Source of the DNA: Globisporangium splendens
Taxonomy: Eukaryota; Oomycota; Peronosporomycetes; Pythiales; Pythiaceae
Direction of reading: 5' to 3'
Length of the DNA stretch: 64,000 nucleotides
NCBI GenBank assembly: GCA_006386115.1
Contig: VFIW01000053.1
Location: forward strand, 264,860 to 328,859
The notes below the pieces were generated by a model. That model was not told the DNA's origin and searched no databases. It saw only the letters and a program-made list of their open reading frames with translations. Made by a program: the position numbers and the translations under genes. Below, piece after piece: positions 9,901 to 24,441 of this stretch. Within the stretch, counting starts at the first letter, position 1. Each line of letters begins with the position of its first letter.

Positions 9901-12900
9901 CTCTGCATACTCAATACGTCATCGAGCCACTCTTGGACTTACTTCCACCGACTTTCGACAATATCCAGCGATTTGGCATCTACCTCGGCAATACCCTCGC
10001 ATTGTTCGTTCAGCAAAAGCACGAGTTCGTGAGTGCGTCTCCAGTGCAGCCCTTTTTTCTCCATTAAGCGCAGCTCGCACAATGGACCATCTCGCTGAGT
10101 AATTGCCATCCACCGAAATTGAACATTGGACACAGCATCTGCGTGTCGGCTATTGAGCCCCTTGTTGCAGAAGATATCTCACACTCGCACTGTCACGAGC
10201 AAAGACCGTTGCATTTGATATCTCGAACCACTCTCCTTTGTCCTCGTGGGTAGAGCTGTACGCAGCATGACATGAACCACTGTTCATGTCGATAATCGCA
10301 AAAGGGGACGAGCACGTTTCAGCTTCGTACATGTAAATTGAGCGGTAGTTTGGGATGAACAGGCAGTACTTCCAGTCCCACAGAACGTCTTCGTCAAGCA
10401 ACTGCTTCGTTTTCTCGACGACAGGTTTCAGCAATCAGTCTTTTTAATCTCGGGTGAAAAAAGAAGACTTGATATCTTGGTATGGGTTCCCAGAAAGCCC
10501 TCGACATGCTCGGTGAGCTTTTTCAAAACACATCTTTGTGCTCGGCTACTGGGCTAAGATTCGTGTCTGCTGGTGTCAGTCCAGATAATGGTGTCTGGTA
10601 GCAATCCATTTCTTGCACCAAATCTAATTGGAATAGACTTTTTTCGCGGCTTTGCTTCTTCAACCACAGATCCACTTCACGAAGACGATAAAAGCGACCA
10701 GTCTTATCTTCCACCACGTAGTAGTTTGTGTTTGCGTCTGTCACCACTCCGCTGGAAGTCACATTTTCAATATACCCTGCATCACTTAATCCACTCAGCC
10801 ACATTAATGCAGATTCTCGTGATATTGGTGGCTGAATCGCGTCTGGATCTTGCACGAGTTTGCGGTCGTTCCACCGCAGAAGACACGACGACCTGACTTT
10901 CGGATCTTGGCAATACTTTCTCCATCCATCATCCCACAGTACAGTCGGAGCTCGCAAGATCCATGAAATCATTCCTTCACCAGTGACACAGTTTGGGTAT
11001 GAAAGAAAGAGAACATTCGTTCGGTCTTGAATGAAAAATCCACCAATTTCTTGCAAGGCTTTTTGTCGAACCGCACGAAGCTTGATCCACTCCTCACGCT
11101 CAAGGTCAGCCACGGGAATTTCAATTGAAGTCTTCGAGGCGCCTAACTCCAACAACTCCATCTCGAGATGAAGAACAATGTCTTTTCTTGTCTCCACTTT
11201 GATATCGTTAATCATTCGGCCAATCCATTCGCTATTCAGATCCGCGTTCGTCATGTGGACATGCCTGAACTTCTGCATTTCTTCTTTCTGGAGGTCTTCA
11301 AATTGCTCAAAGAGTCGAATCTCACGCAGTATACTCACAATTCGCTTCATAACGATAACAAGAACAGCATGGAAGGCATCAATCTGGCATTTTCAGTCGG
11401 GGTCAGTGACGAGCGCAGTATTTCACGACGCTCAATTCGACTAAGGGTGCGAGTAGGAATCGTGAGAGACAACGAGTGGGTTTTGGAGCTCGAACGTTGA
11501 TCATCGTCGCCTGCTTCTTCTTCCTTGGTTAAGTCAAACCTTAATGGCTTGATCTCAATCAAATGTCGATGATCCACATCTGTTTTGACAGCGCTCTTAA
11601 ACACCCGGAACTCGAATGGCTCTCCAACTTTCCAGTAATGGAATCCATCGCTTTCTTTCCCACCATTTTCCCGTTTGAGTGGACCGTAAACTTGTTCTCG
11701 GCCCCCGTCACTACGTTTGGATTTCCAACAATGGTTACTAAGCATTCCGGACGCGTCGTGCCAGCAGGCAAGTTTGATACAGACAAAACCTCGACCTTCA
11801 AGCCAGTCAACGTGTGCTTCAGTCGTTCCCATTGCGAAGACGCTTCGTCTTGCTTGCTCACGCGCTTTGCCATCGACTTCTCAGTCAAAGAGGAGAACGA
11901 GTCGACTGGTGTAAGCAACATCGGTGAGACGTTCTTTGCGTACAGATCACTTGGGTCTTGTTGTTCAAGTAGCACTACGTCTGCGTTCCCATCACTCCGA
12001 AGGGCTTGGATTTTTCCTTTCACATCAACAGAGAAGATGTTTCGAATATCATCAACTGTCTCGATACTGCTTTCGAAAAGCACCTTGTACTCATCTTGAG
12101 GAAACGGGTAATATCGTTGCACTCGAGCGGGGAAAAATCGATCGCTACCATGGCATTCTCGAAACGCCAAAACACGCTGGTCATATTGCAGAACGTCACA
12201 TCCATCATCGCAGATCTCACCCGAGGGTGTCAACTTGTGTAGTTGGTGTCGCTTGAGATGAACCTCTTGCTGTCTTTCTCGCTCACTCAACAGCAACGAC
12301 AGATGCTTCTTCGTTTCTGCGGCTAGGTTGCGAGTGTAGACGTGTAGAGATAGGTATGAGATCGCCGAGATGTCTTTGACCTTGCCAAATACAAACTCTT
12401 GGTCCAGCCAACAAGGATTGCGAGTACCATACACTGTTAGTCCCTGCTTCTTCTCGGAATGCTCCAGTTCACCAGTTCTCAATACCGGTATCACCGTGAA
12501 GTACGCATTCGTTGACGATGAGCGACCGAACCGATGATAGTGGAACTGATAGCCACCTGACTGGTCTTGAGAGTTTCCATCGTGATGTTTAGAAGTGACG
12601 CCTCGGGATCCAAGCAGGTGACGGCCGCTGTACACACGCAAACGAAGCTCACAATGCTCAATCTTTTCTGTTTTCGTGTCGCTAAACATACCCGGATAGG
12701 ACAGAGATAGCTGGAACTTCTCTTTTCTCCACTTGGCAGCACTTCCAACAACCGTAGCTGTCCGGACTTCTTTCCCGCGCTCCAATACCTCGGTGACTTC
12801 ATCTTCAAACTCCGGCAAAGAGTCCATGTTGAACGAAGAATTCATATCCACTGAACTTTGGCCTTGAATGTACGGATCTGACGTGAAAGAAGAGAACGAC

Positions 12901-15459
12901 AGGAAACTCAGCATCTTCTCAGGCGAGTTCTTCGGCATGCGCTGAAGCATTTCAGCAAGCACGGTCGCATCTCCCACAACTTCAGTCTTAATGCACAACT
13001 TGCCAAGGTTTTGCGCATGCTTTTTCATCCATGGCTCTGGAGCTAGTGGATAGCGCTTCTGTTGCGAGGTCGACGCGATGGACGTTGAGTTTGCTGACGT
13101 GTGGCAAAGTTCGTGAATTGGTATTTGGATCCGACCAAGTGGTGTGCTTCGCCCAATGTTGTTGTGATCCTTTACGTGAATAAGCAGCATACCCGACTCC
13201 GATATTGGGTGATTCTGACAGAAAGAGCACATACAACGTTACGATCAATGACTTTCCGCAGCCGAGTTCACATCACCGATAGAGAACACTTACATTGCCG
13301 AATATGAAAACTTCGTTCGTCCACACAGGATTCAGCGTTCTTGAAATGATTGCAGTTTTCTTCTTCTCCACTTCGACAGGTTTCCCTGTAGTGCGATCGG
13401 TTACCGTGAGCGTGCAGTATGGATCACTATATCCTCCGATGTCAACTCCAGTTAAGCCGTGGCCGCTGATAATTTCAACTTTTAATGTCGGGTGGTCATG
13501 GTTGATCTCAATTGCTTTCTCCGAGCGAACTTCGTTTTTGGCAAGCCGAGATCGAGTCGTCGATACTTCAGCTGTGACTCGTTTCGACAGCATTGCGTTT
13601 CGTGAATCGGCCGCTGCAGCATTTAGCGCTTCGATACGCTTGCTCTTCTGTGGCGACAGCGGTGCGCTGGTTCTCTTGCATTCTTCGACACAAACAGAAG
13701 GCTCCACTTCAATCACTGCATACGGGTTCGAAGGCGACAGCCCTTCCGGTTTCGGAAGATCAGACACACCGACAACTGTCACTTCTAAAAGTGCTTGCCC
13801 TTCCAATCCTACTCGAGTCTGGAAGCTTTCATCTGAAGACTGACTCTCGCGATGAGCTCTCTCAATCTGAGTGTGCAGTTGATGAATGCATCCGTTAATT
13901 CCATAGAAACGCGGATGCCGATTCTGGTAATCGTCGACTGCGCATGCGATTCGCGCGCCATCGACTTTACAGGCTGCATCATGGAATTCATACTGAGCTT
14001 TCTCTAACTCCAACTGCTCGACTGATTGCTCATGAGTTTTGGCGGCGACTTCTTTGTCAATCTTCAAACGTCGTTTGCGCTCGCCTCGGCTTTCACCGAA
14101 CAGCAAGATCTTGAGCTGAACCGAACCAAGATTTTCCTGGATAGACACCCCTGGCTCAGGCTGCAGCGTGTACCATGTCGCCGAGTTGGAAGCCGACATT
14201 TGGTCCAGGTCAATCAGAACAACGCCTAGAGGATCATTCTTTGAGGTCTTGTCCCAGTCAATTACTCGAACCCGCAGCTTTGCGGCTTGATCAATGCGGG
14301 AGACCATGCCAAACACATGGTGTTCAGCTTCCCACGTTGGATTACGTGTCTTGTATTTGATACTGGTGGTGTAGCTTTCCCCTCGAATTGGCTTGCCATG
14401 ATCGTCCAAAAGACTGCACTCACAATAAGGATCAGACGAATTGTTGAAATCGGCACTGATAAGATCTTTTGCCGCCAATATCGCCAATTCCAAGCGATTG
14501 TCTGTGTGCTCAGCACCAGCATTCACAATTCGACTGCGCGGCGCAAGGGCGAGATGCAAACTCTGAAAGAAATTGACGAGGTTCGGTCCAGCAACGCTCA
14601 TAACCAAGTGCAGGTCGCCTTGATTCTTGAGCATGTCCTCTTTCGCTTGCACGACTTGGCGAGGCGAAGTAGACTGTTTGTGTGGCGGTTCAATTCGAAA
14701 CCAGTTGTCGATGACTTCAGATTGACCGGTGCTAGCTGGTGACATTCGGAAGATGGACAACGGGACGCGAACAAACCCTAAAGATGTGTCCCTCGTGATG
14801 TGGTCGTGATCCCACAGTTCCAAGTGCACAGCATCCACATTGTGCAGGTCAACCGCGTTCCCGATCGTGAATTTCATATTCCAAACTGGATTCAGCGTGC
14901 TGGTGATGTAGTTGGTTTTCATCTCTTCACTGCGAATCATCTCCCCGTTTTTACCGATAAGACTCACGACACAATACGGATCACTTTTTCCATTAAAATC
15001 AGCCGACACGAGATTCCGGGCTTCCTGGATCGTCAGATGCAACAGCACTCGCTTTGGCGATTCTAGTCGAGCAACTGGAGGAGGCACCAGAAACTCTGTG
15101 CGGGTTGGAGACAGCGGAGCAGGCGCAACATCAATCGACCGTCTCGCTGCATCAAAGATCGCCGTTTCCCACTCCGCTTTCTCTTGCTCGCTTTCTGCTT
15201 GCAGGTAGAAGTTCTCCTCTCTAGGGGATGCCTTCACCACAAAGCAGAGCGGGTAGCCCTGGTCGTTTGTCTGCGTCACCACCGAGTCCAGACTCAGCAC
15301 CACATGGCGGCGCGCCAATGCGTCGGTGCTGCTCAGAAAGTACACGAGCTCATTCGCGTACAGCTTGAAGTAGCGTCGCCGCCAGTTCTTGATCAGCGCG
15401 TTGTCGCGACTGCGCTTCTTCAGGTAGCCTTCTTTGAGCACGGGACGAAAGTCAGCCAT
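6925..15459 (-). CDS. giant PH and multi-C2 domain protein
   Basis: Working model, nine exons: 15459..13294, 13214..11692, 11650..11427, 11295..10532, 10413..10183, 10094..9943, 9900..9767, 9649..8868 and 8775..6925; in phase throughout, about 2608 residues. Residues 8-105 form a PH domain (EGYLKKRSRD, WRRRYFKL, terminal EWETAIFDAA). At least five C2 or C2-like modules follow: near 155-290 (SADFNGKSDPYC, TLNPVWN), 330-455 (SADFNNSSDPYC), 570-630, 660-775 (GGYSDPYCTL, TLNPVW, split by intron 1) and 910-1030, with a weaker one near 1195. A DEP-like stretch is possible around 1400-1500. The last 1000 residues are unrecognised. PH and C2 domains bind phosphoinositides and, often with calcium, membranes, so a membrane-tethering or lipid-signalling role is inferred. 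The first two exons and the long last exon are secure. The 41-42 nt introns near 11.67 and 9.92 kb and the join between exons 3 and 4 are uncertain; single-base frame breaks are the alternative. Confidence 0.65.
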
Positions 15460-15611
15460 TCTCTGCTTGCTCTTCTAAAGAACAAGCCGACGCAGCACTC
15501 TCACGAGAGTCTCGATCGGCACGCTGGCTCCTCTCCTCCCTCACTCTTTCTCTCTCTCTCACCCTCCTTTCCCTTCTCACTTCTCCGCTTGCACTCTGTT
15601 TCTCTTCGCTC

Positions 15612-15926
15612 TCATTCTTCTTGGACGACCTGCTCTGCTGTGCGCCTGCTGTGGTTATAGTTATTTAATGTGTCTTGCTCACCGTCTGCGGTTGTTTGGG
15701 TAATGCTCAGGGAATCAACGGGATCAAAGAGCACGATCTCGCACTGTAGCAACTGGAAGCCGACGACGAACTTGGCGTCATGGCCAGAGGACGCGTCTTC
15801 GCTCAGGGCTGCGCTGGCATTCGTAGACGCAAGGCGCAGGTTGATGTCATTTAAGTAGAACTGCACGGAGAACAGCAGCGACGGCGCTGCTGCCGCCATC
15901 TTCGCACCGCTTTCCTTGCTCTCCAT
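15612..15926 (-). CDS. unrecognised small gene or first exon
   Basis: The ATG at 15926 opens a 104-residue frame. It contains SLLFSVQFYLNDINLRL and KFVVGFQLLQCEIVLFDP, which look like beta-strand-rich coding sequence rather than chance. A GTGAGC near 15690 could be a donor, after which a GA-rich stretch up to the start of the PH/C2 gene could supply a charged tail, or could simply be that gene's 5-prime UTR. It lies head to head with the aminopeptidase gene, about 250 bases apart, so the two may share a promoter. I do not recognise the family. Confidence 0.45.
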   Translation of the reverse strand: MESKESGAKMAAAAPSLLFSVQFYLNDINLRLASTNASAALSEDASSGHDAKFVVGFQLLQCEIVLFDPVDSLSITQTTADGEQDTLNNYNHSRRTAEQVVQEE

Positions 15927-16181
15927 TCACTCAGTTATTGGTCTGGTTGTGCTGTCTGTAATTTATCTCGTAATTTAGTTCTGTTGGCGCCAAAAAAAGC
16001 TTTCGAGCCGAGCCAAGCCCAGCTCCGATGAATACTACTGACCAATTTTCTATTTCAACCAATCAGATGCCGTTCATCTTTCAACAATACCGGTACATGC
16101 TTTGCATTGAGCAGAAACCCATATTGCATTGCATTGTTGCCTTGAGCTAGATCCACCGCACATTTTTGCAATTGCGACAAG

Positions 16182-18243
<2,062 letters not shown>

Positions 18244-18697
18244 ACGACCTGAGTTGAAGTGGTTCACTCAATAAGAGAACTAAGAAGGCACGCGGTGTTT
18301 CAATCTCTGTTTTTCTCATTATGGTTATACGAAGTCACAGCATTGTTGGAATTGGCGGAAGATGAAACATGTCTTCTCATTGCTACTTAGCCTTGTAAAC
18401 CTAGCCTGCACGCGTGTCCATTGCATTGCTTTAGTCTCAGTGTCAATCGCAAAGACACATTGAGGTCAAGAACTAGTGCATGAATCTGTCAACACTTTTT
18501 CATCCCATGAGACCTTAATGAGTATGAGAGAAGTGCATGCTTCTATCCACGAGCATGTGACACAAGCGGAGGCTCACCCAGAACCAGGAGCTATATAAAC
18601 TGTGCGTGTTGGCAAACATGTGTGCGGTAGTTTATATTACTGACCAAGCGTTCAACCTGAACTGTTGCTGGCTCCAAGCATCTCGTTGTAACCTCGA

Positions 18698-20808
18698 TCA
18701 AAGTTTCTGAACTCGAAGCTCTTGATTGAGAAAGTATCCTGCTTTGTGCAAGTACGTAGGTGGTAATTCGACCATGTGATTTTGCTCCAGCGCCTGACAA
18801 ATGAGAGAAGGGAATGAGGCTCAAGCATCACAAAATACAAAACAACGGCGTCACATATCATCAGTACCTTGCTGGAGTAGAGCTCAAAGTCGTCTTCGGT
18901 CATGGGGCCATACAGTAAACTCCACTTGCCGTCCACAAGCACAAAGTAGTACCGTTCGTTCTCGCCATGCTCGTACCAGCCTTCTTCACCCTGCGTCGTG
19001 CCAGGACACGCATTCAGGATACCGCTCGAGTTCTTGTGTGAGTGCTCGGTCTTCTTGCCACCGCCGAGCAGCGAGCGCATTTTCTCGCCGATTTGCTTGC
19101 CCAGGTTGGTTTTCGCCTTTTGCGCCGCGACGGTCGATTCGGAGCGACTCTCATCATCTTTCTTCGTCCGTGCACTACCGCTCTCCCTTGCGGTCTCTGT
19201 CTTTGCCGTCGTCGCTGCGTGGGTCCCTGTCTTCTTGTTGTCCTGATCAAAGGGCGAGTGGTCCGAGATCACTTCGGAAGTCCGTGATGTAGGCTTCTCG
19301 GCTTGGACTTCGAGTTTCGCCACGCCCTTCTCCAAGCCGCTGGTTCCCACATCCTTCTTATCTTTGTCCTTGTGCGGTGACATCACAGAAGCCTCAGCTC
19401 CCGTCGCGGTCGCAGCCTCATCACGGCGCTCCTTGTCATTGCGGCGAGACGATCGAGGCGTCTCGTTGTCATCTCCATCGTCATCACTTCCTCGGCGACG
19501 ACTGCGGCGCTTGGACGCCTTTCGCTTGTCCGTCTCATAGTCCTCATCCACGCTCGAGCTTTTGCGATGATGACGATGGCGTCGACGTGAGCGACAGTAC
19601 CCTGAATCCGAACTGCTGTAATAACTGGAGGATGACTCGCTGCCGCTGTCTCCGCGGCCACGACGCTGGCGTCGACTTCGGCGGTGTCTCCCTTTGCGGT
19701 GGCACGAATCGCCGTCGCTCTCACTCGACTCGCTGCTGTCGTGATGGCGCTTCTTCTTGTGGCTGCCGTGCTTCTTGCTGCTTTTCCTACGCTCTGTGTC
19801 TTCCTCACGTTTCGTCACGAGCGTATCCTCGTCATCGTCGTCATCACCCTTTCCATGACGGTGCTTCTTGCTGCTGTCCTTGTGGTGTTTCTTCTTGCTC
19901 TTGCGCGGCGACTCATCGTCTCCTGGACTTCCATCATCTGCTGGATGGGACACGCCACGGTCCCCGTTCGCTTCGCGCGGAGAGCGAGTGGTTGTCGTCG
20001 TCGCAACGCTCTCTTCTGGATCGCTCGCCTCCACGAGTTTCTTCTCTTTGTGCCGCCTCTCTTTCTTTTTCTTTCGCTTTTCAGACGGCTGGTTCTCGCC
20101 TCCATTGTCGCGGTCTGTGCCGGCGCCTCCGCCTCCCCCACCATTGCCACCTTCATCAAAGAACTCGAGGTATGATGATGGCACGCACCCGACATTATCG
20201 CCGAGTTCGCATTTCAGATACCCCGTTCGCTTTGTCGAGAGCACGCGCACCACGTCCCCTGTCTTCAACGCGAGCTCTTCGTCGCCAGAAGCCTTACAGT
20301 CACGCACGACACGGGCGAGAATCCCGCTTGCATCCTCACCACCACCGTCACTGTGGCCACTCCTCGCTGATGTCGTGCGTCCAGTCCCATTCACAGACTT
20401 GGACGTCGACGGAGGCGATGCCCACGCAGTGTTGCTGCCGCCGCCTCCACCCATGGGGGTGTTCGAATACGCATCGATCGAGTCATTCGTCAGCCCTTTG
20501 ACTTGCCGCACTGCCTGCTTTGGCTTGGTCGACAACGCCGGCAGCATGGCTCGCAACGCGCACTCCTTTAGGCGCCTGTCTTCGCGTGCTAGGCTGTCGC
20601 TGACCCACGCCACGCAATCGCACTCCCCCTGGTCCAAGTCTCGCAGTGCTGCGCGAGCGCGGGTGGCTAATGCAAGGTGCGGATAGATACTCGTGGTTTA
20701 ATTTCAGCATTCCATGAGCTATTCTCGGTCGACACTCGATGGTGCATCGTCGGCTGTTACTGCTGCCCCGCCTTCGAGACGGGAGAATAGGAATTTCGTC
20801 TGAGCCAT
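18698..20808 (-). CDS. SH3-domain protein with charged low-complexity middle
   Basis: Likely exons 20808..20736, 20666..18868 and 18793..18698, 655 residues. An SH3 domain lies near 141-195 (ARVVRDCKASGDEELAL, GDVVRVLSTKRTGYLKCEL, VPSSYLEFF). About 330 residues of K/R/D/E/S/H-rich low complexity follow, with runs such as KKKERRHKEKK and many SR and RS pairs, as in nuclear-speckle or scaffold proteins. The C-terminus has a compact aromatic segment, EGWYEHGENERYYFVLV...WSLLYGPMTEDDF, which resembles a GYF-type (DUF4339) fold but is not certain. SH3 domains bind PxxP ligands. The last exon (ending NQELRVQKL) gives a sensible continuation; reading through instead gives a poorer tail. Exon 1 and its GTGTCG donor are the weak point; the frame before 20666 has no ATG, so an upstream exon is needed. 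Confidence 0.65.
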
Positions 20809-21375
20809 CCTGAAATAGACGAAAACTAGAGGTTAGTGGCTCCAGACACTTTGTTCTAACTCGCTCGCTTGATGAACGCACACCCACGAGAACACAGAGC
20901 TCCTTGTAACACGTATTAATAGAAAGCTTTCCTTATCAGCAAGAGAGAGCAACAAACGATGACGCGGGGCCGCCACGGAAGAAGGCAGCAAGCACTGCCA
21001 CCGGTCGGTTACTCATATATACTTGAAACACATGTGCAATCTTTGCTGTTGGCAGCACGGACGAGTAAGGTCATCACAGGCAAAGAATTTCTTTTGACTC
21101 GGTGTCACTGCGTCTGAGTGGCTTCATTGACCATCACTCCAACCCGTTTGTACCCATTTCATGAAACCTCTGTGCATTTTCACCATTGCAATTCGTTATT
21201 TTTCAAACACGATGGCAAACCAACACATGCAAATCAAATGAAGCAACAGACAACTCCTCACAGATGAACACTACGCATTAAACTGATAAAACGGCAATAT
21301 CCCTGACGGAAAAAGTCCAAAAATTCATTCTTTTGCTGTTGCCTTGCAGCTTCGGACGCTCTCCGTGTTATCACT
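20809..21375. other. intergenic, nothing recognised
   Basis: About 570 bases between the SH3 gene start and the end of the degenerate glutaredoxin. No convincing open frame, repeat or RNA gene is visible. It should contain the SH3 gene promoter. Confidence 0.5.
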
Positions 21376-21879
<504 letters not shown>

Positions 21880-21897
21880 GATGTGCTCGAATAATGC

Positions 21898-21932
21898 TTA
21901 TCTTCCGAACAATTTGTGTGTTCGGAAGATAA
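21898..21932. repeat. perfect 13-bp inverted repeat with 9-nt loop
   Basis: TTATCTTCCGAAC at 21898-21910 is followed, after nine bases, by its exact reverse complement at 21920-21932. It sits just upstream of the degenerate glutaredoxin. It can form a stable hairpin in either strand. It could be a terminator, a small mobile-element scar or a protein-binding palindrome; nothing else nearby decides. Confidence 0.8.
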
Positions 21933-22334
21933 ACATTAAAGGCGATGTCTTCAAAAACGGTCGGTACCCAAAGTAGACAAGGGCATGCACCCGAAATCGA
22001 GGCATCATCACATCAACACAGCATTTTTTGTGATGCCCTGAGAGTCTGTTTTTTGACTGGGTAATTTGCTGGAGCCTGACATTCCACCAACTGCGGTGAT
22101 GCATCCGTTCTCGTTTCACATCTGCCATGTAGCTGCACGTTTCAGTTCTTGCACACTACATCGTCAATCAATCCGAAATAGCACCAAGAATCCCTGATGA
22201 TCACCAGCGTCAAGAGTTGGAGCCAACTTCACAATAAAACTGACCCTTCAAAATAACCCACACATGCCGGTATTCATACCGGTTTCTGTCCAACTTATAA
22301 GTGGCCGGAGCCATTGCCATTGTTCCAAACAAGT

Positions 22335-24374
22335 ATGGCAGCAGCAGCAGCCAAGAAGCGGCGAGACAGCGCCTCCAGCACCGGCACTGGCGCAGCCAAT
22401 GGCTCTGGCGCCACGGTCCCAGACACCCCGACGCAGACCAAATACCGCGCGGCATGCGTGCGCTCGGGCAACGCCGTGGTGCTGGGCATGCGTGTGGACG
22501 CGGCGATCAACTGCGCTGGCATGGCGCTCGTGCGTGTGTTTCAGGGCCACGTCGAGCTGCTCGGCTTCCAGCCGGCGCTGGGCACGTACTACTCGCTGTA
22601 CGCGCCCAAGTGGAATAGCTTGGTCGTTGTTGAAGGTCGCACGAACGCGAACACGCGCTCGGAGGCCACGAAGCAGCTGCTGGACGCCGCGTACCAGGCA
22701 CCGTACAGCGACGCGAGTCGCAGTCTCTTGACACTCGTCGAGCCCGCGACCGCGGCGGTCCTGGAGATGGACGAAGAGCACGCCGCAGACGCGCTCGCTA
22801 AGGAAATCGCCGAGGAGTTCCCGATTGTGCTGGTCTTCCGTGCTATCCCCGTGTCGTTTGGCAGCGTGACGTGCTATTATGAAAGCTCCAGTGGAAATGC
22901 GATGCCTTCGGAGAAAGACAGCAGTGCCCAGGTCGTGCTGCCTGGGTTCAAGATTATCATTACAAAGGAGGAGTATGCCGAGCTACAGGCTGCTACCGCG
23001 AGTGTGGAGAAAGAGGAGGTACCAATGGTGCCTGGGAGTGATCTGCAGCAGTATCACGACTGGAAGACGTCGGCGCGCGTGCTCTCGGAGCTGTTCGTCG
23101 CGGACGCGTTCCGTACGATCCAGATCACACCTCGATGGAAAGCGACGGCCGATGCGATTGAGACCAGCTTGTTGGCAAGCAATATCGAAACGAGGCAGCA
23201 ACGTATCGTCGTATGTGGTGCTAAGGGCGTGGGTAAGTCCACGTTCTGTCGGTACCTGGTGAACCGTTTGCTGTCGCATTACGGCATGGTCGCATTCCTG
23301 GACACGGACTTGGGTCAGTCGGAGTTCACGCCCCCGGGACTCGTGTCGCTGCATGCGCTCGTGTCTCCGCTGCTCGGTCCGGGGTTCACGCACATGAAGT
23401 CGCCTCTGCGCGCGTTCTTTTGCGGCGCGACAAACCCAGGCAACGATCCGCTGTACTACATGCAGGCTGTGAAAAGCCTGCTGCGTGTGTACGAAGCCAA
23501 GTGGGTCAGCATTGACTCAAAGATCAAGCAGGCGAACGTGCCACTTGTGATCAATACGGACGGGTGGATCAAGAGCATGGGCCACGATCTGCTGTGCGCC
23601 GTGATCCAGGACGCCAACCCAGACCATGTCGTGCAGCTGCTCGCGACGACCAAGAACAAACAGTTTACAGTGCCATCTTCGCCTTCTTGGAAGGTCCATG
23701 GCGTCGAGCCGTGGGATCCGTTTGGCGCCACGCAGCCATCGCGGTCGTCAAAAGACATGCGATTGTATCGATGGCACCACTACTTCTTGGCCCAGAGTTA
23801 CTGCACCACAACGCAACTCCCGCGTGCACAATTGCAGAATCTGCACACACTCTCAGAGAAGAACCGCATCGACGACCAGATCTGCCGTGCATTTGCTCGG
23901 TTAACGCCTTCTGTCGTGTCGTTTGACGCGATCGACGTGAGCTTTGCCGGGTCGTCGGTCGCGCCGAGCCAGTCGCTGTTTTCGCTCAACAACAGCATTG
24001 TTGGCCTCTGTATCAATGTCGCAAGGGAGCCACTCCATGAGGGTAGCAGTCGAACGGGACCGCCACGGATACTTCTGAAACCTGCGCATGCGCCGTGCCT
24101 GGGCGTGGGTTTGATCCGCGCCGTGGACGTCGAGGCGCGCGTGCTGTACGTCCTGAGTCCGTTGCCGATCAACATGGTCGCGCGTGTGAACCTGCTGGTG
24201 CGTGGCAACTTCCCGCTCGAAGCGCTTATCCTGGGCAGCAGTGCGGCCAACGAGCCGTACGTCGTCACGGACGTGCTCTCGTCCGAAGGCACAGGCGCAG
24301 CCGTGATGCAGAGTCGCAACAACATCAAGCGCAAGCGCGACGCACCCATGGTGGCTGGCGGCGCCAGAGCATGA
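22335..24374 (+). CDS. NOL9: NOL9/GRC3 polynucleotide 5-prime kinase
   Basis: Single exon, 679 residues. The first ATG is at 22335 (MAAAAAKKRR). Family: Clp1/Grc3 P-loop kinases; Grc3/NOL9 phosphorylates the 5-prime hydroxyl of the RNA made by Las1 cleavage in ITS2, a step of 5.8S/25S rRNA maturation in the nucleolus. Seen: Walker A GAKGVGKSTF at about residue 295; then FLDTDLGQSEFTPPG, the Walker B-like and lid region of this family; FFCGATNPGNDPLYY; VINTDGWIKSMGHDLL, the conserved NTxGW block; and a C-terminal domain with LPINMVARVNLLVRGN, typical of Grc3. All key motifs are present and the length matches NOL9. The basic N-terminal KKRR could aid nuclear import. Together with AATF/BFR2 it makes two ribosome-biogenesis genes in the window, but they are 20 kb apart. 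Confidence 0.92.
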   Translation: MAAAAAKKRRDSASSTGTGAANGSGATVPDTPTQTKYRAACVRSGNAVVLGMRVDAAINCAGMALVRVFQGHVELLGFQPALGTYYSLYAPKWNSLVVVEGRTNANTRSEATKQLLDAAYQAPYSDASRSLLTLVEPATAAVLEMDEEHAADALAKEIAEEFPIVLVFRAIPVSFGSVTCYYESSSGNAMPSEKDSSAQVVLPGFKIIITKEEYAELQAATASVEKEEVPMVPGSDLQQYHDWKTSARVLSELFVADAFRTIQITPRWKATADAIETSLLASNIETRQQRIVVCGAKGVGKSTFCRYLVNRLLSHYGMVAFLDTDLGQSEFTPPGLVSLHALVSPLLGPGFTHMKSPLRAFFCGATNPGNDPLYYMQAVKSLLRVYEAKWVSIDSKIKQANVPLVINTDGWIKSMGHDLLCAVIQDANPDHVVQLLATTKNKQFTVPSSPSWKVHGVEPWDPFGATQPSRSSKDMRLYRWHHYFLAQSYCTTTQLPRAQLQNLHTLSEKNRIDDQICRAFARLTPSVVSFDAIDVSFAGSSVAPSQSLFSLNNSIVGLCINVAREPLHEGSSRTGPPRILLKPAHAPCLGVGLIRAVDVEARVLYVLSPLPINMVARVNLLVRGNFPLEALILGSSAANEPYVVTDVLSSEGTGAAVMQSRNNIKRKRDAPMVAGGARA

Positions 24375-24441
24375 GCGCGTGGCTCGAAGAAAACAGAATA
24401 GAGACCTTGTTCATATTCATGTTGTATGCATTCCTTTTCTT

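Noticed and set aside
8793..11832. Gene death in the PH/C2 gene by multiple single-base indels
   Set aside because: Most of the frame changes and both apparent stops are removed by in-phase GT..AG introns, some with strong signals (GTAAGT at 9942, GTAAGG at 8867, GTGAGA at 10182). Kept only as an alternative for the weakest joins.
19377..20501. 374-residue plus-strand open frame
   Set aside because: It is the reverse of the charged low-complexity region of the SH3 gene; Ser/His/Cys-rich composition is a shadow of the K/R/D codons on the other strand.
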